A stretch of 64,000 nucleotides of DNA from Oribacterium sp. oral taxon 078 str. F0262 (GCF_000160135.1 NZ_GG729933.1:378816-442815); one strand, 5' to 3'; shown: positions 26,534-35,961, numbered from the stretch's first letter. The notes: generated from the letters alone by a model not told the origin. Made by a program: numbers and translations.

Positions 26534-28456
26534 ATGGGGAAATTTACGGAGTCGTCGGAGCGTTTGCTTCGGGCGATCGGCGGAAAAGACAATATCCACG
26601 CGGTCTCCCACTGCATCACCAGGATGAGGTTTGTGCTCAATGATCCAAAGATCGCAAATATTCCGGAGATCGAGTCGATCCCCTGTGTGAAGGGGACCTT
26701 TACGCAGGCGGGGCAGTTTCAGGTCATCATCGGAAATGAGGTGGCGGATTTCTATCAGGATTTCGTCGCGGTTTCAGGCGTCTCCGGTGTCTCGAAGAGC
26801 GAGGTAAAGAGCGCAGCGAAGAGAAACCAGAATCCGCTTCAGAGAGTCATGACCTCCATCGCGGAGATCTTTGCCCCGATCATCCCGGCGATCGTCGTCG
26901 GAGGTTTGATCCTGGGCTTTCGAAATGTGATCGACAGCCTGAATATCTTTAACGGGGCGACTCTGGTATCGCAGAGCCAGTTCTGGGCGGGAGTGGACAG
27001 CTTCCTCTGGCTGCTCGGTGAGGCCGTCTTCCATGTCGGCATCCCGGTGGGGATCTGCTGGTCTGTGATGAAAAAGATGGGGGGGACGGAGATCCTGGGC
27101 CTGATCCTCGGTCTCACCCTGGTCTCGGGACAGCTCCTCAACGCCTACGCTGTCGCAGGGACCGCGGCGGCGGATATTCCGAAATGGGATTTTGGCTTCG
27201 TAAAGGTCAATATGATCGGCTATCAGGCGCAGGTCATCCCGGCGATTCTCGCTGCCTTTACGCTGGTCTATCTGGAGCGCTTCTTTAAACGGGTCACGCC
27301 TAAGGTGGTGTCCATGATTGTGACGCCTTTTATGAGCCTGCTTCTCTCCGTGATGGCAGCGCACTTCGTGCTCGGCCCGATCGGCTGGCGCATCGGCTCC
27401 GTGATTTCTGCAGTGGTTTACGCGGGGATCAGCGGACCCTACCGTGTCATCTTCGGGGCGGTCTTCGGCTTCTTCTATGCGCCCCTTGTCATCACGGGAC
27501 TGCATCATATGTCCAATGCCATCGACCTCCAGCTGATTTCCGATTTCGGAGGGACCATGCTCTGGCCCATGATCGCGCTTTCCAATATCGCGCAGGGCTC
27601 CGCAGTTCTCGGCATGATCGTGCTGCAAAGGAGAAACGCGAAGGCACAGGAGATCAATATTCCGTCCTGCATCTCCTGCTATCTCGGCGTGACAGAGCCG
27701 GCGATGTTTGGTATCAACCTGAAATATGTCTTTCCGTTTTTCTCCGCCATGGCGGGGTCCTGCGTCGCCGGAGTTCTGAGCACGGCATTTTCTGTCAATG
27801 CCTCCGCGATCGGAGTCGGCGGACTCCCGGGGATCCTCTCCATCAAGCCGGAGAGCATGGGGATGTTTGCGCTCTGCATGTTGGTCGCTGTCGTGCTTCC
27901 CTTCCTTCTGACCTATGGAATCGGACGGAGAAAGGGAGTTGACAGGGAGGAGGAAAGAGGGAACGGAGCTCCTGAAAAGGAATCTCCCGCCGCGGAGGCT
28001 TCCGGCGCTCCCCTTCATTTAAAGGCCTTTCTGAGCGGGAAAACGGTTCCGATCGAAGAGGTTCCGGACGAGGTTTTCTCCAAGAAAACATTGGGAGAGG
28101 GCATGGCGATTGAGCCGACGGACAATGTCCTTCTCGCTCCGGCGGACGGCAGCGTCAGCGTCGTCATGGAGGAGAGCAATCATGCGGTCGGGCTGAGCCT
28201 TCCGAATGGGACGGAAATCCTTCTCCACATTGGGCTGGACACCGTCGCAATGAACGGGGACGGCTTTCAGAGCTTCGTGAAGATGGGGGAGAAGGTCAGA
28301 GAGGGTCAGGAGCTCATCCGCTTTGATCCGGAAAAGATCCGCGCCGCGGGACATCCCCTCATTACCGTTCTCGTCGTCACAGAGGGGCCGGAGCTCTCCT
28401 TTGAGACCGGGAAGGAGGTCAGGGCCGGAAAGGACGAGATCGCGAGGAGTGTATAA
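26534..28456 (+). CDS. treP: PTS trehalose-specific enzyme IIBCA
   Basis: Imports trehalose while phosphorylating it to trehalose 6-phosphate. 640 residues in the order EIIB (phosphocysteine in VSHCITRMRF), EIIC (about ten helices) and EIIA (HAVGL and the active His in LLHIGLDTV). Most trehalose PTS proteins lack their own EIIA; here it is fused after a variable linker near residue 480. AAGGAGGGCTT precedes the ATG. Operon with phosphotrehalase ten bases downstream. Confidence 0.93.
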   Translation: MGKFTESSERLLRAIGGKDNIHAVSHCITRMRFVLNDPKIANIPEIESIPCVKGTFTQAGQFQVIIGNEVADFYQDFVAVSGVSGVSKSEVKSAAKRNQNPLQRVMTSIAEIFAPIIPAIVVGGLILGFRNVIDSLNIFNGATLVSQSQFWAGVDSFLWLLGEAVFHVGIPVGICWSVMKKMGGTEILGLILGLTLVSGQLLNAYAVAGTAAADIPKWDFGFVKVNMIGYQAQVIPAILAAFTLVYLERFFKRVTPKVVSMIVTPFMSLLLSVMAAHFVLGPIGWRIGSVISAVVYAGISGPYRVIFGAVFGFFYAPLVITGLHHMSNAIDLQLISDFGGTMLWPMIALSNIAQGSAVLGMIVLQRRNAKAQEINIPSCISCYLGVTEPAMFGINLKYVFPFFSAMAGSCVAGVLSTAFSVNASAIGVGGLPGILSIKPESMGMFALCMLVAVVLPFLLTYGIGRRKGVDREEERGNGAPEKESPAAEASGAPLHLKAFLSGKTVPIEEVPDEVFSKKTLGEGMAIEPTDNVLLAPADGSVSVVMEESNHAVGLSLPNGTEILLHIGLDTVAMNGDGFQSFVKMGEKVREGQELIRFDPEKIRAAGHPLITVLVVTEGPELSFETGKEVRAGKDEIARSV

Positions 28457-28466
28457 GGAAGACAGA

Positions 28467-30116
28467 ATGAACGATTTCAGGAAAAGCACGGTCTACCAGA
28501 TTTACATCAAGTCCTTCGCGGATTCCAATGGAGACGGCATCGGCGATCTGAACGGCATCCGGGAAAAGCTTCCCTATCTGAAGGATCTCGGTATTGATTA
28601 TATCTGGGTCACGCCCTTTTTCCGCTCTCCGATGCGCGACAACGGCTATGACATTTCGGATTATTACTCGGTGAATCCCGTCTTTGGGACGATGGAGGAC
28701 GCGGTGAATCTGATCCGGGAGGCCGGGGAGCTCGGGATCGGGATGATGTTTGACATGGTCTTTAATCACAGCTCCACGGAGCACGAATGGTTTCAGCGGG
28801 CGCTCCGCGGTGAGAAAAGATATATGGATTATTACATCTTCCGGGATCCCGTATCCGGGGGTGCGCCATGCAACTGGCAGTCGAAGTTCGGCGGAAGCGC
28901 CTGGGAATATGTCCCCTCGCTTGGGAAGTATTATCTGCATCTTTTCGACAGGACGCAGGCGGACCTCAACTGGGAGAACCCGGAGCTTCGGGAGGAGCTT
29001 CGGAAAATCATACTCTTTTGGAAGGAAAAGGGGCTCCGGGGCTTTCGCTTCGATGTCGTAAATCTGATCTCAAAGCCGGAGGAATTTCCGGATGATGAGG
29101 AAGGGGACGGCAGGAGGTTCTATACCGATGGGAGACATGTGCACCGCTTCTTAAAGGAGCTCGTACAAAAGACCGGAATCGATGGGATGGTGACGGTCGG
29201 AGAGATGTCTTCCACCTCGATCGAGAACTGCATTCTCTATACAAGGCCCTCCGAGAAGGAGCTCTCCATGTGCTTTAGCTTCCATCATCTGAAGGTGGAT
29301 TACAAGGATGGAAACAAATGGGCCCTGATGGCGCCGGATCTTCGGGAGCTCAGGAGACTTTTCTCGGAGTGGCAGGAAAAGATGCAGGAGGGAGGCGGCT
29401 GGAATGCGCTTTTCTGGTGCAATCATGACCAGCCGAGAGTGCTTTCCCGCTTTGGCGACGAGGGAAAATACTGGAAGCAGTCCGCGAAGATGCTCGCGAT
29501 CTTTATCCATCTGATGCGGGGGACGCCCTATGTCTACCAGGGAGAGGAGCTCGGCATGACGAATCCGGGCTATCAGAGGATCGAGGATTATCGGGATGTG
29601 GAGAGCATAAACTACTATGGGATTCTCCGAAAGGACGGGCACAGCAGGGAGGACGCCCTCCGGATTCTCGCGGCCCGATCGAGAGATGACAGCCGGACGC
29701 CGATGCAGTGGGACGGTGGGAGATATGCCGGCTTTTCAAAGGAAGAGCCATGGATAGCGGTACCGGAAAACCACAGCTTCATCAATGCCGCCTCAGAGGA
29801 GGCGGACGAGGACTCTATCCTGCACTGCTACCGGGAACTGATCCTTCTCAGAAAGAAGCTCCCGCCCATCTCGGAGGGACGGATTCACTTTACGGATTCC
29901 GGGAATGAGAAGGTCCTGAGCTATGAGAGGAGCCTCGGGGAAGAGCGCCTCCTCGTCTTCGGAAGCTTCTCCGCGGATGAGGAGAGGGCAGAGGGAATTC
30001 CTTCCCGGAAAGAAGGATGGGAGCTCCTCATCGGGAATTATCCCGAGGACGGGAGGAAGGACGGGAAGCTCCGCCCCTACGAAGCGGCGGCCTTCCTCCG
30101 GAAGGGAGAGAGCTAG
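28467..30116 (+). CDS. treC: Alpha,alpha-phosphotrehalase (trehalose-6-phosphate hydrolase)
   Basis: GH13 enzyme that splits trehalose 6-phosphate into glucose and glucose 6-phosphate, 549 residues. ATG 28467 follows AAGGAAGACAGA. Catalytic residues are the Asp in GFRFDVVN, the Glu in VTVGEMSS and the Asp in WCNHDQPR; the N-terminal STVYQIYIKSF and DFNxS-like regions match the family. The context with treP and treR decides between phosphotrehalase and related oligo-1,6-glucosidases. Confidence 0.93.
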   Translation: MNDFRKSTVYQIYIKSFADSNGDGIGDLNGIREKLPYLKDLGIDYIWVTPFFRSPMRDNGYDISDYYSVNPVFGTMEDAVNLIREAGELGIGMMFDMVFNHSSTEHEWFQRALRGEKRYMDYYIFRDPVSGGAPCNWQSKFGGSAWEYVPSLGKYYLHLFDRTQADLNWENPELREELRKIILFWKEKGLRGFRFDVVNLISKPEEFPDDEEGDGRRFYTDGRHVHRFLKELVQKTGIDGMVTVGEMSSTSIENCILYTRPSEKELSMCFSFHHLKVDYKDGNKWALMAPDLRELRRLFSEWQEKMQEGGGWNALFWCNHDQPRVLSRFGDEGKYWKQSAKMLAIFIHLMRGTPYVYQGEELGMTNPGYQRIEDYRDVESINYYGILRKDGHSREDALRILAARSRDDSRTPMQWDGGRYAGFSKEEPWIAVPENHSFINAASEEADEDSILHCYRELILLRKKLPPISEGRIHFTDSGNEKVLSYERSLGEERLLVFGSFSADEERAEGIPSRKEGWELLIGNYPEDGRKDGKLRPYEAAAFLRKGES

Positions 30117-30681
30117 GCATCCCGCTCTCTTATTTTCCGGTTGGATTCCGGTACCTGTGAATTCCGGCGCTTTGTCTGGTCTGCGGGGAGCGCTCATGAT
30201 TTAGCGCTTCTCCTCGTCTGTAAAGGCCGATTGCCCGGGCGCGGCCGCTCCTGCCGTCTGCCTTCCGGCTTTTCGGGCCTGCATGTTCAATGCCGCAGCG
30301 CATCTCATCTATGCGGGCATTGGACGGGGCTTTTACGGCAAAGTTTATGTATTATTTGCGAAGCAAGGCGGGAAATGGGGCAAAATCGCCTGTTATATGA
30401 TGCTGTTTTCATGCGGATATGCTATAATAAGTCAAACGCCGAAAGTGATTCCGCATGGTTCCGCTGTTTCGCGGCTCCCATCCATGCCGCCTCTTATCTG
30501 CATACCGGCTGCTATTTCGTTCCATAGCCGTAAGAGGGCGTATCATAGAGTCTTTCATCCACTCCTGTGCGAGCAGATCATGGATGGGGGACTTTTGATA
30601 CTGGAATCATAAGATGACGAAAGTCGCACGGGTCTGTACAGCAGGGGTATCAGGCCGAAAGCAGTGGACATGGAGGAGAAC
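30117..30681. other. 565-bp gap without a convincing gene
   Basis: GC-rich first half, then a TATAAT at 30423-30428 lying between the arms of an inverted repeat, CATGCGGA (30410-30417) and TCCGCATG (30450-30457). No good -35 is seen. It is probably the promoter/leader region of the nfn pair. Open frames on both strands show no family I recognise. Confidence 0.4.
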
Positions 30682-31566
30682 ATGTACAAAATCACAAAAG
30701 TTGAGCATCTGGTAGACAAGGACTGGCTCATGGTCGTGGAGGCGCCCTTTGTCGCAAGGAACGCGGAGCCGGGACAGTTCATGATCGCGAAGCTGGGGGA
30801 GCTTGGGGAGAGGATTCCCTTCACCATCGCGGATTATGACAGAAAGGCCGGGACGATCACCATTGTCTTTCAGGTCGTCGGAGCTTCCACGGAGAAGATG
30901 AGCAAGCTGAAGGAGGGAGAGTATTTTACGGATATTGTGGGCCCTCTCGGCAGACCCTCTGAGCTCATTGAGACCCCGATCGAGGAGCTGAAGAAGGAGA
31001 GCATCATTTTCATTGCGGGCGGCGTGGGCGCTGCTCCCGTTTACCCGCAGGTCAAGTGGCTGCATGAGCACGGCGTTGAGGCGGATGTCATCCTCGGCGC
31101 AAGAAATAAGGATCTTCTCATCATGGAGAAGGAGCTCCGCTCCGTCTCGAAAAATGTCTATGTGACGACGGATGACGGCTCCTACGGCGCAAAGGGTGTC
31201 GTGACGGATGTCCTGAAGAAGCTGGTCCTGGAGGAGGGCAGGAAGTACACGAAGTGCATCGCGATCGGACCGGTGATCATGATGAAGTTCGCCTGTCTGA
31301 CCACAAAGGAACTTGGCATCCCGACCGTTGTCTCCATGAACCCGATCATGATCGACGGGACCGGCATGTGCGGCGCCTGCCGCCTCGTTGTCGGTGACAA
31401 AGTAAAGTTTGCCTGTGTGGACGGACCGGAATTCGACGGCCATCTCGTCGATTTCAATCTCGCTATGAAGCGCCAGCAGACCTATAAGACCGAGGAGGGC
31501 AGGGCGATGCTCGAGCTCCTCGAGGCGGAGAAGGCGCATGGCGGCTGCGGCAACTGCAATGGATGA
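30682..31566 (+). CDS. nfnA: NfnA-type FAD/2Fe-2S subunit (sulfide/dihydroorotate dehydrogenase-like)
   Basis: Small subunit of the electron-bifurcating NADH-dependent reduced ferredoxin:NADP oxidoreductase, 294 residues. ATG 30682 follows GGAGGAGAAC. FAD domain (ERIPFTIADYD), NAD-binding IFIAGGVGAAPVYPQ and the 2Fe-2S cysteines (GTGMCGACRLVVG and the later FACVDGPEF) are seen. Immediately followed by the large subunit. Older annotations call the pair glutamate synthase subunits, but no gltB-like gene is present. Confidence 0.9.
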   Translation: MYKITKVEHLVDKDWLMVVEAPFVARNAEPGQFMIAKLGELGERIPFTIADYDRKAGTITIVFQVVGASTEKMSKLKEGEYFTDIVGPLGRPSELIETPIEELKKESIIFIAGGVGAAPVYPQVKWLHEHGVEADVILGARNKDLLIMEKELRSVSKNVYVTTDDGSYGAKGVVTDVLKKLVLEEGRKYTKCIAIGPVIMMKFACLTTKELGIPTVVSMNPIMIDGTGMCGACRLVVGDKVKFACVDGPEFDGHLVDFNLAMKRQQTYKTEEGRAMLELLEAEKAHGGCGNCNG

Positions 31567-31580
31567 TCGGAGGTGAGAGA

Positions 31581-32981
31581 ATGGCTGTGAATATGATGAA
31601 GAACAAGGTTCCGGTTCCGGAGCAGGATCCGAAGGTGCGCGCCACCAATTTCAAGGAGGTCTGCCTCGGCTATGACGATGCCCAGGCGAAGGAGGAGGCC
31701 TCCCGCTGTCTGAACTGCAAAAATCCCCGCTGTGTGGTCGGCTGCCCGGTCTCCATTCAGATCAATGAGTTTATCCATGAGATCAATGAGGGAAATATCG
31801 AGAAGGCGGCGGATGTCATCGCCCGCTCCTCGGCCCTTCCCGCTGTCTGCGGAAGAGTCTGCCCGCAGGAGACGCAGTGCGAGGGTGTGTGCGTGAGAGG
31901 GATCAAGGGAGAGCCTGTCGCGATCGGAAAGCTCGAGCGCTATGTGGCCGACTGGGCGAGGGAGCACGGCTATGTCGCCGCGAAGCCCGGAGAGCCGAAC
32001 GGCAGGAAGGTCGCCGTCATCGGAGCGGGTCCCTCCGGGCTGACCTGCGCGGGAGATCTCGCGAAGCTCGGCTACGAGGTGACGATCTTTGAGGCCTTCC
32101 ATGAGCCGGGCGGCGTGCTTCTCTATGGGATCCCGGAGTTCCGTCTTCCAAAGGACAGGGTGGTTATCCCGGAGATCGAGAATGTGAAAAAGCTCGGAGT
32201 GAAGATCGAGACCAATGTTCTGGTCGGAAGATCCATCACGGTGGACGAGCTCCTGAATGAGGAGGGCTTCGACGCGGTCTTCCTCGGGACCGGGGCGGGG
32301 CTTCCGAAGTTTATGAATATTCCGGGTGAGACCGCGAACGGTGTCTACTCCGCGAATGAGTTCCTCACGAGAAATAATCTGATGAAGGCCTATCGGGAGG
32401 ATGCGGATACGCCGATCAAATGCGGAAAGAAGGTCGTCGTGGTCGGCGGCGGAAATGTGGCGATGGACGCGGCGAGGACCGCGCTTCGCCTCGGCGCGGA
32501 GGTGCATGTCGTCTATCGGAGATCCGAGGCGGAGCTCCCCGCGAGACAGGAGGAGGTTCACCACGCGAAGGAGGAGGGGATCATCTTTGATCTTCTGCAA
32601 AATCCGGTGGAGATCCTCACCGATGAAAATGACTGGGTGAAGGGCATCAAAGTCATCAAGATGGAGCTCGGAGAGCCGGATGCCTCCGGAAGAAGAAGGC
32701 CGGTGGAGATCCCGGGATCCGAATATGTCATCGACTGTGACTCCGTGATCATGTCCCTCGGCACCTCTCCGAACCCGCTGATCAGCGCTACTACGAAGGG
32801 CCTGGATACGAACAGCCACGGATGCATCATCGCGAAGGAGGAGAACGGAGAGACCTCAAAGAAGGCGGTCTATGCCGGAGGAGATGCCGTGACCGGCGCC
32901 GCGACCGTCATCCTGGCGATGGGAGCCGGAAAGGCGGCGGCGAAGGGGATTGATGAATTCCTGCGGGGAGAAAAGAAATAA
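31581..32981 (+). CDS. nfnB: NfnB-type large subunit (NADPH-dependent glutamate synthase-like)
   Basis: FAD and 4Fe-4S flavoprotein, 466 residues, partner of NfnA in balancing NADPH, NADH and ferredoxin. ATG 31581 follows GGAGGTGAGAGA. N-terminal cluster cysteines (CLNCKNPRCVVGCPV and GRVCPQETQCEGVC), first dinucleotide fold VAVIGAGPSGLTCAGDLAKLG, second VVVVGGGNVAMDAARTALRLG and the C-terminal YAGGDAVTGAATVILAMGAGK. Ends at a clear terminator. Confidence 0.92.
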   Translation: MAVNMMKNKVPVPEQDPKVRATNFKEVCLGYDDAQAKEEASRCLNCKNPRCVVGCPVSIQINEFIHEINEGNIEKAADVIARSSALPAVCGRVCPQETQCEGVCVRGIKGEPVAIGKLERYVADWAREHGYVAAKPGEPNGRKVAVIGAGPSGLTCAGDLAKLGYEVTIFEAFHEPGGVLLYGIPEFRLPKDRVVIPEIENVKKLGVKIETNVLVGRSITVDELLNEEGFDAVFLGTGAGLPKFMNIPGETANGVYSANEFLTRNNLMKAYREDADTPIKCGKKVVVVGGGNVAMDAARTALRLGAEVHVVYRRSEAELPARQEEVHHAKEEGIIFDLLQNPVEILTDENDWVKGIKVIKMELGEPDASGRRRPVEIPGSEYVIDCDSVIMSLGTSPNPLISATTKGLDTNSHGCIIAKEENGETSKKAVYAGGDAVTGAATVILAMGAGKAAAKGIDEFLRGEKK

Positions 32982-33002
32982 GACAGAGAAAACCTTGCGA
33001 AG

Positions 33003-33027
33003 GGCCGGGTGTTTGCCCGGCCTTTTT
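33003..33027 (+). terminator. Terminator of the nfn operon
   Basis: GGCCGGG pairs with CCCGGCC around TGTTTG, followed by TTTTT. Confidence 0.9.
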
Positions 33028-33062
33028 CTGAGCAAATTTTGAGGAAATGTCTATACTGGAGC

Positions 33063-33091
33063 TTGAAGCCGCAGGCGGATTGGCTTATACT
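33063..33091 (+). promoter_or_regulatory. Promoter abutting a heptamer repeat
   Basis: TTGAAG, 17-base spacer, TATACT. The predicted transcription start (about 33098) falls inside the CAGTGCT repeat that begins five bases after the -10. Confidence 0.65.
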
Positions 33092-33094
33092 CAT

Positions 33095-33172
<78 letters not shown>

Positions 33173-33206
33173 GGGCTGGACCACGGTATCAGAAGAAGGG
33201 GAGAGT

Positions 33207-34187
33207 ATGACGGTAAAGGATGTAAATCGTAAGATCGCGGAGCAGACCGGTCTTAGCTTTGACAAGGACAGTGGGATCAGCGCCGGCTACTTCAATGGCT
33301 ACCATGTCGCGGTGATCATGGACGCGAATGTCCGAAAGATCGTGGTGTCCGTCTCGATGGGGGCAGGACAGAAGCCGGAAAAGGAGGTTTTGAAGCAGGC
33401 GCCGAAGGAGTATAAAAAGACGCTCGGAAAGCTGATTTTGCAGGGGCACCGCGCGAGCTTTCTGGCGAAGAGCGGACTTACGGCGAAGTCACAGATCGAA
33501 AGATGCGCGGAGGGGATCCGGGACCTCACGACATTTTTGCATCAAAATGGTTTGCAGGACTGCAGCGAGCTCAGCGGCCGCACGGACGAAAACGGCTGCT
33601 ATTTTGTCGGGGGGAGTCTTCGTTTTCTGACAAAGGAGGAGTATGCCCAGGAGAGGAACCGCACGCAGTCGGAGTTTGAGAAGAACAATGGAAAGAGAGG
33701 GAATTTTATCGCGGGAATCGTCGGGGCACTGCTCGGGAGCTTTATCGGCATTGCGGTGATGGTCTTTATCGGGCAGCTCGGCTATGTTTCTCTCTGGGCA
33801 GGGATAGTCATGGGGGTCTGCGTCACCAAGGGCTATGAGCTTCTCGCGGGGAAGTTCGATATCCTCGGAATGATTCTCTCCGTCCTTGTCATGGCGCTCA
33901 TGGTTTATCTCGGTAACAATCTGGACTGGGCGATCTCCATCATGAGGGCCTATGAAGTGAATCTCTTCGATGCATTTCCGGCAGTGGGAGTGGTCGTCAG
34001 GGAATCGGGGAGTACAGCGGTCTACTATCAAAATCTGGCGCTCTACTATCTCTTTACGCTGCTCGGGGCGATCCCGACCATGGTCGGATTTTTAATGCAC
34101 AAGAAGCTTCTCGGGGTCTCCTATCCGATCGGAGCGGAGAGCGGAGAGGCGCCGGTCAATGGGACAGAGCAGTGGCAGGGCTTCTAG
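33207..34187 (+). CDS. Membrane protein of unknown function
   Basis: 326 residues; ATG 33207 follows AAGGGGAGAG. The first 165 residues are soluble, with a predicted alpha/beta character; then about four to five membrane helices (first near NFIAGIVGALLGSFIGIAVMVF). No family recognised. Its expression may depend on the heptamer repeat upstream. It is monocistronic, followed by tRNA-Pro. Confidence 0.78.
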   Translation: MTVKDVNRKIAEQTGLSFDKDSGISAGYFNGYHVAVIMDANVRKIVVSVSMGAGQKPEKEVLKQAPKEYKKTLGKLILQGHRASFLAKSGLTAKSQIERCAEGIRDLTTFLHQNGLQDCSELSGRTDENGCYFVGGSLRFLTKEEYAQERNRTQSEFEKNNGKRGNFIAGIVGALLGSFIGIAVMVFIGQLGYVSLWAGIVMGVCVTKGYELLAGKFDILGMILSVLVMALMVYLGNNLDWAISIMRAYEVNLFDAFPAVGVVVRESGSTAVYYQNLALYYLFTLLGAIPTMVGFLMHKKLLGVSYPIGAESGEAPVNGTEQWQGF

Positions 34188-34237
34188 GGGGGACGGATTT
34201 ATCTTCCGCAAAATAAAAGTAAATTCCCGTAAATCTC

Positions 34238-34266
34238 TTGCTTTTCTCTGGATTTTGCGATAATAT
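34238..34266 (+). promoter_or_regulatory. Promoter of tRNA-Pro
   Basis: TTGCTT, 17-base spacer, TAATAT, ending eleven bases before the tRNA. Confidence 0.6.
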
Positions 34267-34276
34267 TAACGGGCAT

Positions 34277-34349
34277 CGGGATGTAGCGCAGGTGGTAGCG
34301 CGCTTGACTGGGGGTCAAGAGGCCGCAGGTTCAAGTCCTGTCATTCCGA
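34277..34349 (+). tRNA. tRNA-Pro (GGG)
   Basis: 73 bases; acceptor CGGGATG pairs with CATTCCG, anticodon stem CTTGA/TCAAG with loop CTGGGGG (anticodon GGG), T arm GCAGG-TTCAAGT-CCTGT. The CCA end is not encoded. Confidence 0.93.
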
Positions 34350-34355
34350 TCCCGG

Positions 34356-34383
34356 CGAGGAGCAGAGATGCTCCTCGTTTTTT
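34356..34383 (+). terminator. Terminator of tRNA-Pro
   Basis: CGAGGAGC pairs with GCTCCTCG around AGAGAT, followed by TTTTTT. Confidence 0.9.
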
Positions 34384-34500
34384 ATATAAATCTGCCGCCC
34401 GGACTTTAGGAATCGGAGGAGATTGCAAGAGAGCCGGGGAGAGAAGGTGTCGACGTTTGAATGCCGTGAAGGGATTCATTCCGCTATGGAAAGGACCGAG

Positions 34501-35520
34501 ATGAAATTAGTCAGTTTTGCGATTCCCTGTTACAACTCCGCCGCCTATATGAGGCATTGTATCGAGAGTATCCTGCCCGGCGGCGATGAGCTTGAGATCA
34601 TCATTGTTGACGACGGATCGGGAAAGGACAATACGCTGGAAATCGCGGAGGAGTATGAGGCGAAGTACCCGGGGGTCTGCAGGGCGGTCCATCAGGAGAA
34701 CGGGGGACACGGCGAGGCGGTCAATGCGGGACTGCGGAACGCAAAGGGGCTTTTCTTTAAGGTGGTTGACTCCGATGACTGGCTGGACAGCGAGGTCCTT
34801 CTCCGCGTGCTTGAGAAGCTTCGGGAGCAGGTCCTCGCCGGTACTCCGGTCGATATGTTTGTCGCAAATTTCGTCTACGACAAGGTCGGGCAGGAGCGAA
34901 AGAAGGTCATGCGCTATAAGACGGCCTTCCCCGAGGACAGGATCTTCGGCTGGAAGGAGGTGAAGCACTTTCTGCTCGGCCAATACATCCTCATGCATTC
35001 CGTCATCTACCGCACGGAGATGCTCCGGGACTGCGGGCTGGAGCTCCCAAAGCACACCTTTTACGTGGACAATATCTTTGTCTACCAGCCGCTCCCCTTC
35101 GTGAAGAATATCTATTATATGGATGAAAATCTCTATCACTATTTCATCGGAAGAGAGGATCAGTCGGTCAATGAGCAGGTCATGATCGGACGGATCGATC
35201 AGCAGATCCGGGTCAATCAATTCATGGCGGATTGCTGCAATCTCGCGGCGGTGCAGCCACCCAAGCTCCGAAACTATATGTTTCACTATCTGGAGATCAT
35301 CACAACGATCTCCTCTGTGCTCGCGATCCGTTCCGGGACAGAAGAAAACATGGAGAAGAAGCGGAAGCTCTGGGAGTACTTTCGGAAGAAGGATCTGAAG
35401 CTTTGGTGGCGGCTCAGGATGGGCTTTCTCGGGCAGGGCGTGAACCTCCCCGGAAAAGTCGGAAACCGCCTCACCATCATGGCCTATAAACTGAGTCAGA
35501 AGTTCTATGGCTTCAACTGA
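34501..35520 (+). CDS. Family 2 glycosyltransferase
   Basis: GT-A fold glycosyltransferase, 339 residues. ATG 34501 follows AAAGGA. Motifs: FAIPCYNSAAYMRHCIESIL, IIVDDGSGKDNT (first Asp pair), HQENGGHGEAVN and the metal-binding VVDSDDWLD. No membrane anchor is obvious. It probably acts on a surface polysaccharide or glycolipid. It stands alone between tRNA genes, so acceptor and donor are unknown. Confidence 0.9.
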   Translation: MKLVSFAIPCYNSAAYMRHCIESILPGGDELEIIIVDDGSGKDNTLEIAEEYEAKYPGVCRAVHQENGGHGEAVNAGLRNAKGLFFKVVDSDDWLDSEVLLRVLEKLREQVLAGTPVDMFVANFVYDKVGQERKKVMRYKTAFPEDRIFGWKEVKHFLLGQYILMHSVIYRTEMLRDCGLELPKHTFYVDNIFVYQPLPFVKNIYYMDENLYHYFIGREDQSVNEQVMIGRIDQQIRVNQFMADCCNLAAVQPPKLRNYMFHYLEIITTISSVLAIRSGTEENMEKKRKLWEYFRKKDLKLWWRLRMGFLGQGVNLPGKVGNRLTIMAYKLSQKFYGFN

Positions 35521-35528
35521 GAAAAGGA

Positions 35529-35557
35529 TTGACAAAGCAATGCCCGTTTAGTAGACT
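35529..35557 (+). promoter_or_regulatory. Promoter of the tRNA-Val/tRNA-Met unit
   Basis: TTGACA, 17-base spacer, TAGACT, 25 bases before tRNA-Val. Confidence 0.8.
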
Positions 35558-35582
35558 AAGGAGGTCGCGAAAAGTGCGGACA

Positions 35583-35655
35583 GGGGTCTTAGCTCAGCTG
35601 GGAGAGCATCTGCCTTACAAGCAGAGGGTCACAGGTTCGAGCCCTGTAGGCCCCA
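35583..35655 (+). tRNA. tRNA-Val (TAC)
   Basis: 73 bases; acceptor GGGGTCT/AGGCCCC, anticodon stem TCTGC/GCAGA with loop CTTACAA, T arm ACAGG-TTCGAGC-CCTGT. CCA not encoded. Confidence 0.95.
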
Positions 35656-35707
35656 GTGTCCGGCCCGGGGCGCGGCTAATCGCGATTCGGGTCGGATGGT
35701 TTGAGAA

Positions 35708-35781
35708 GGCGAGATAGCTCAGCTGGCTAGAGCACGCGGTTCATACCCGCGGTGTCGAGGGTTCAAGTCCCCCTCTCGCTA
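35708..35781 (+). tRNA. tRNA-Met (CAT), elongator type
   Basis: 74 bases; acceptor GGCGAGA/TCTCGCT, anticodon stem CGCGG/CCGCG with loop TTCATAC. It lacks the unpaired first base and GGG/CCC anticodon stem of an initiator. A CAT anticodon could also mark tRNA-Ile2, but the body resembles elongator Met. Confidence 0.92.
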
Positions 35782-35788
35782 CGAAAAG

Positions 35789-35844
35789 AAAAATGGCTTA
35801 AATGCGTGGATTCCCAGGAAAATCAACGTGTTTAAGCCATTTTT
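35789..35844. terminator. Terminator after tRNA-Met, left edge of the island
   Basis: AAAAATGGCTTAAA (35789-35802) and TTTAAGCCATTTTT (35831-35844) form a perfect 14-bp stem with T tracts in both directions, so it can stop transcription both ways. Confidence 0.75.
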
Positions 35845-35881
35845 ACTGCCGTAAAATATCGCTTCTGATAGCGCAAAAACA

Positions 35882-35910
35882 TTGATTTTATATTTGCCAT
35901 CAGGTATAAT
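35882..35910 (+). promoter_or_regulatory. Promoter of the DUF4143 ATPase
   Basis: TTGATT, 17-base spacer, TATAAT. Confidence 0.75.
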
Positions 35911-35961
35911 GTGATTGCGAACTTGAATAATAATATTGACAAGTTATCAATGAAGGACGTT

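Noticed and set aside
30141-30612. Two overlapping open frames in the gap before nfnA
   Set aside because: Both lack ribosome sites and family resemblance, and they cross the likely promoter region.
35757-35781. tRNA-Met 3' end as island attachment site
   Set aside because: I looked for a second copy of the 3' end at the right border (58.2-58.7 kb) and elsewhere and saw none; no integrase is in the window.
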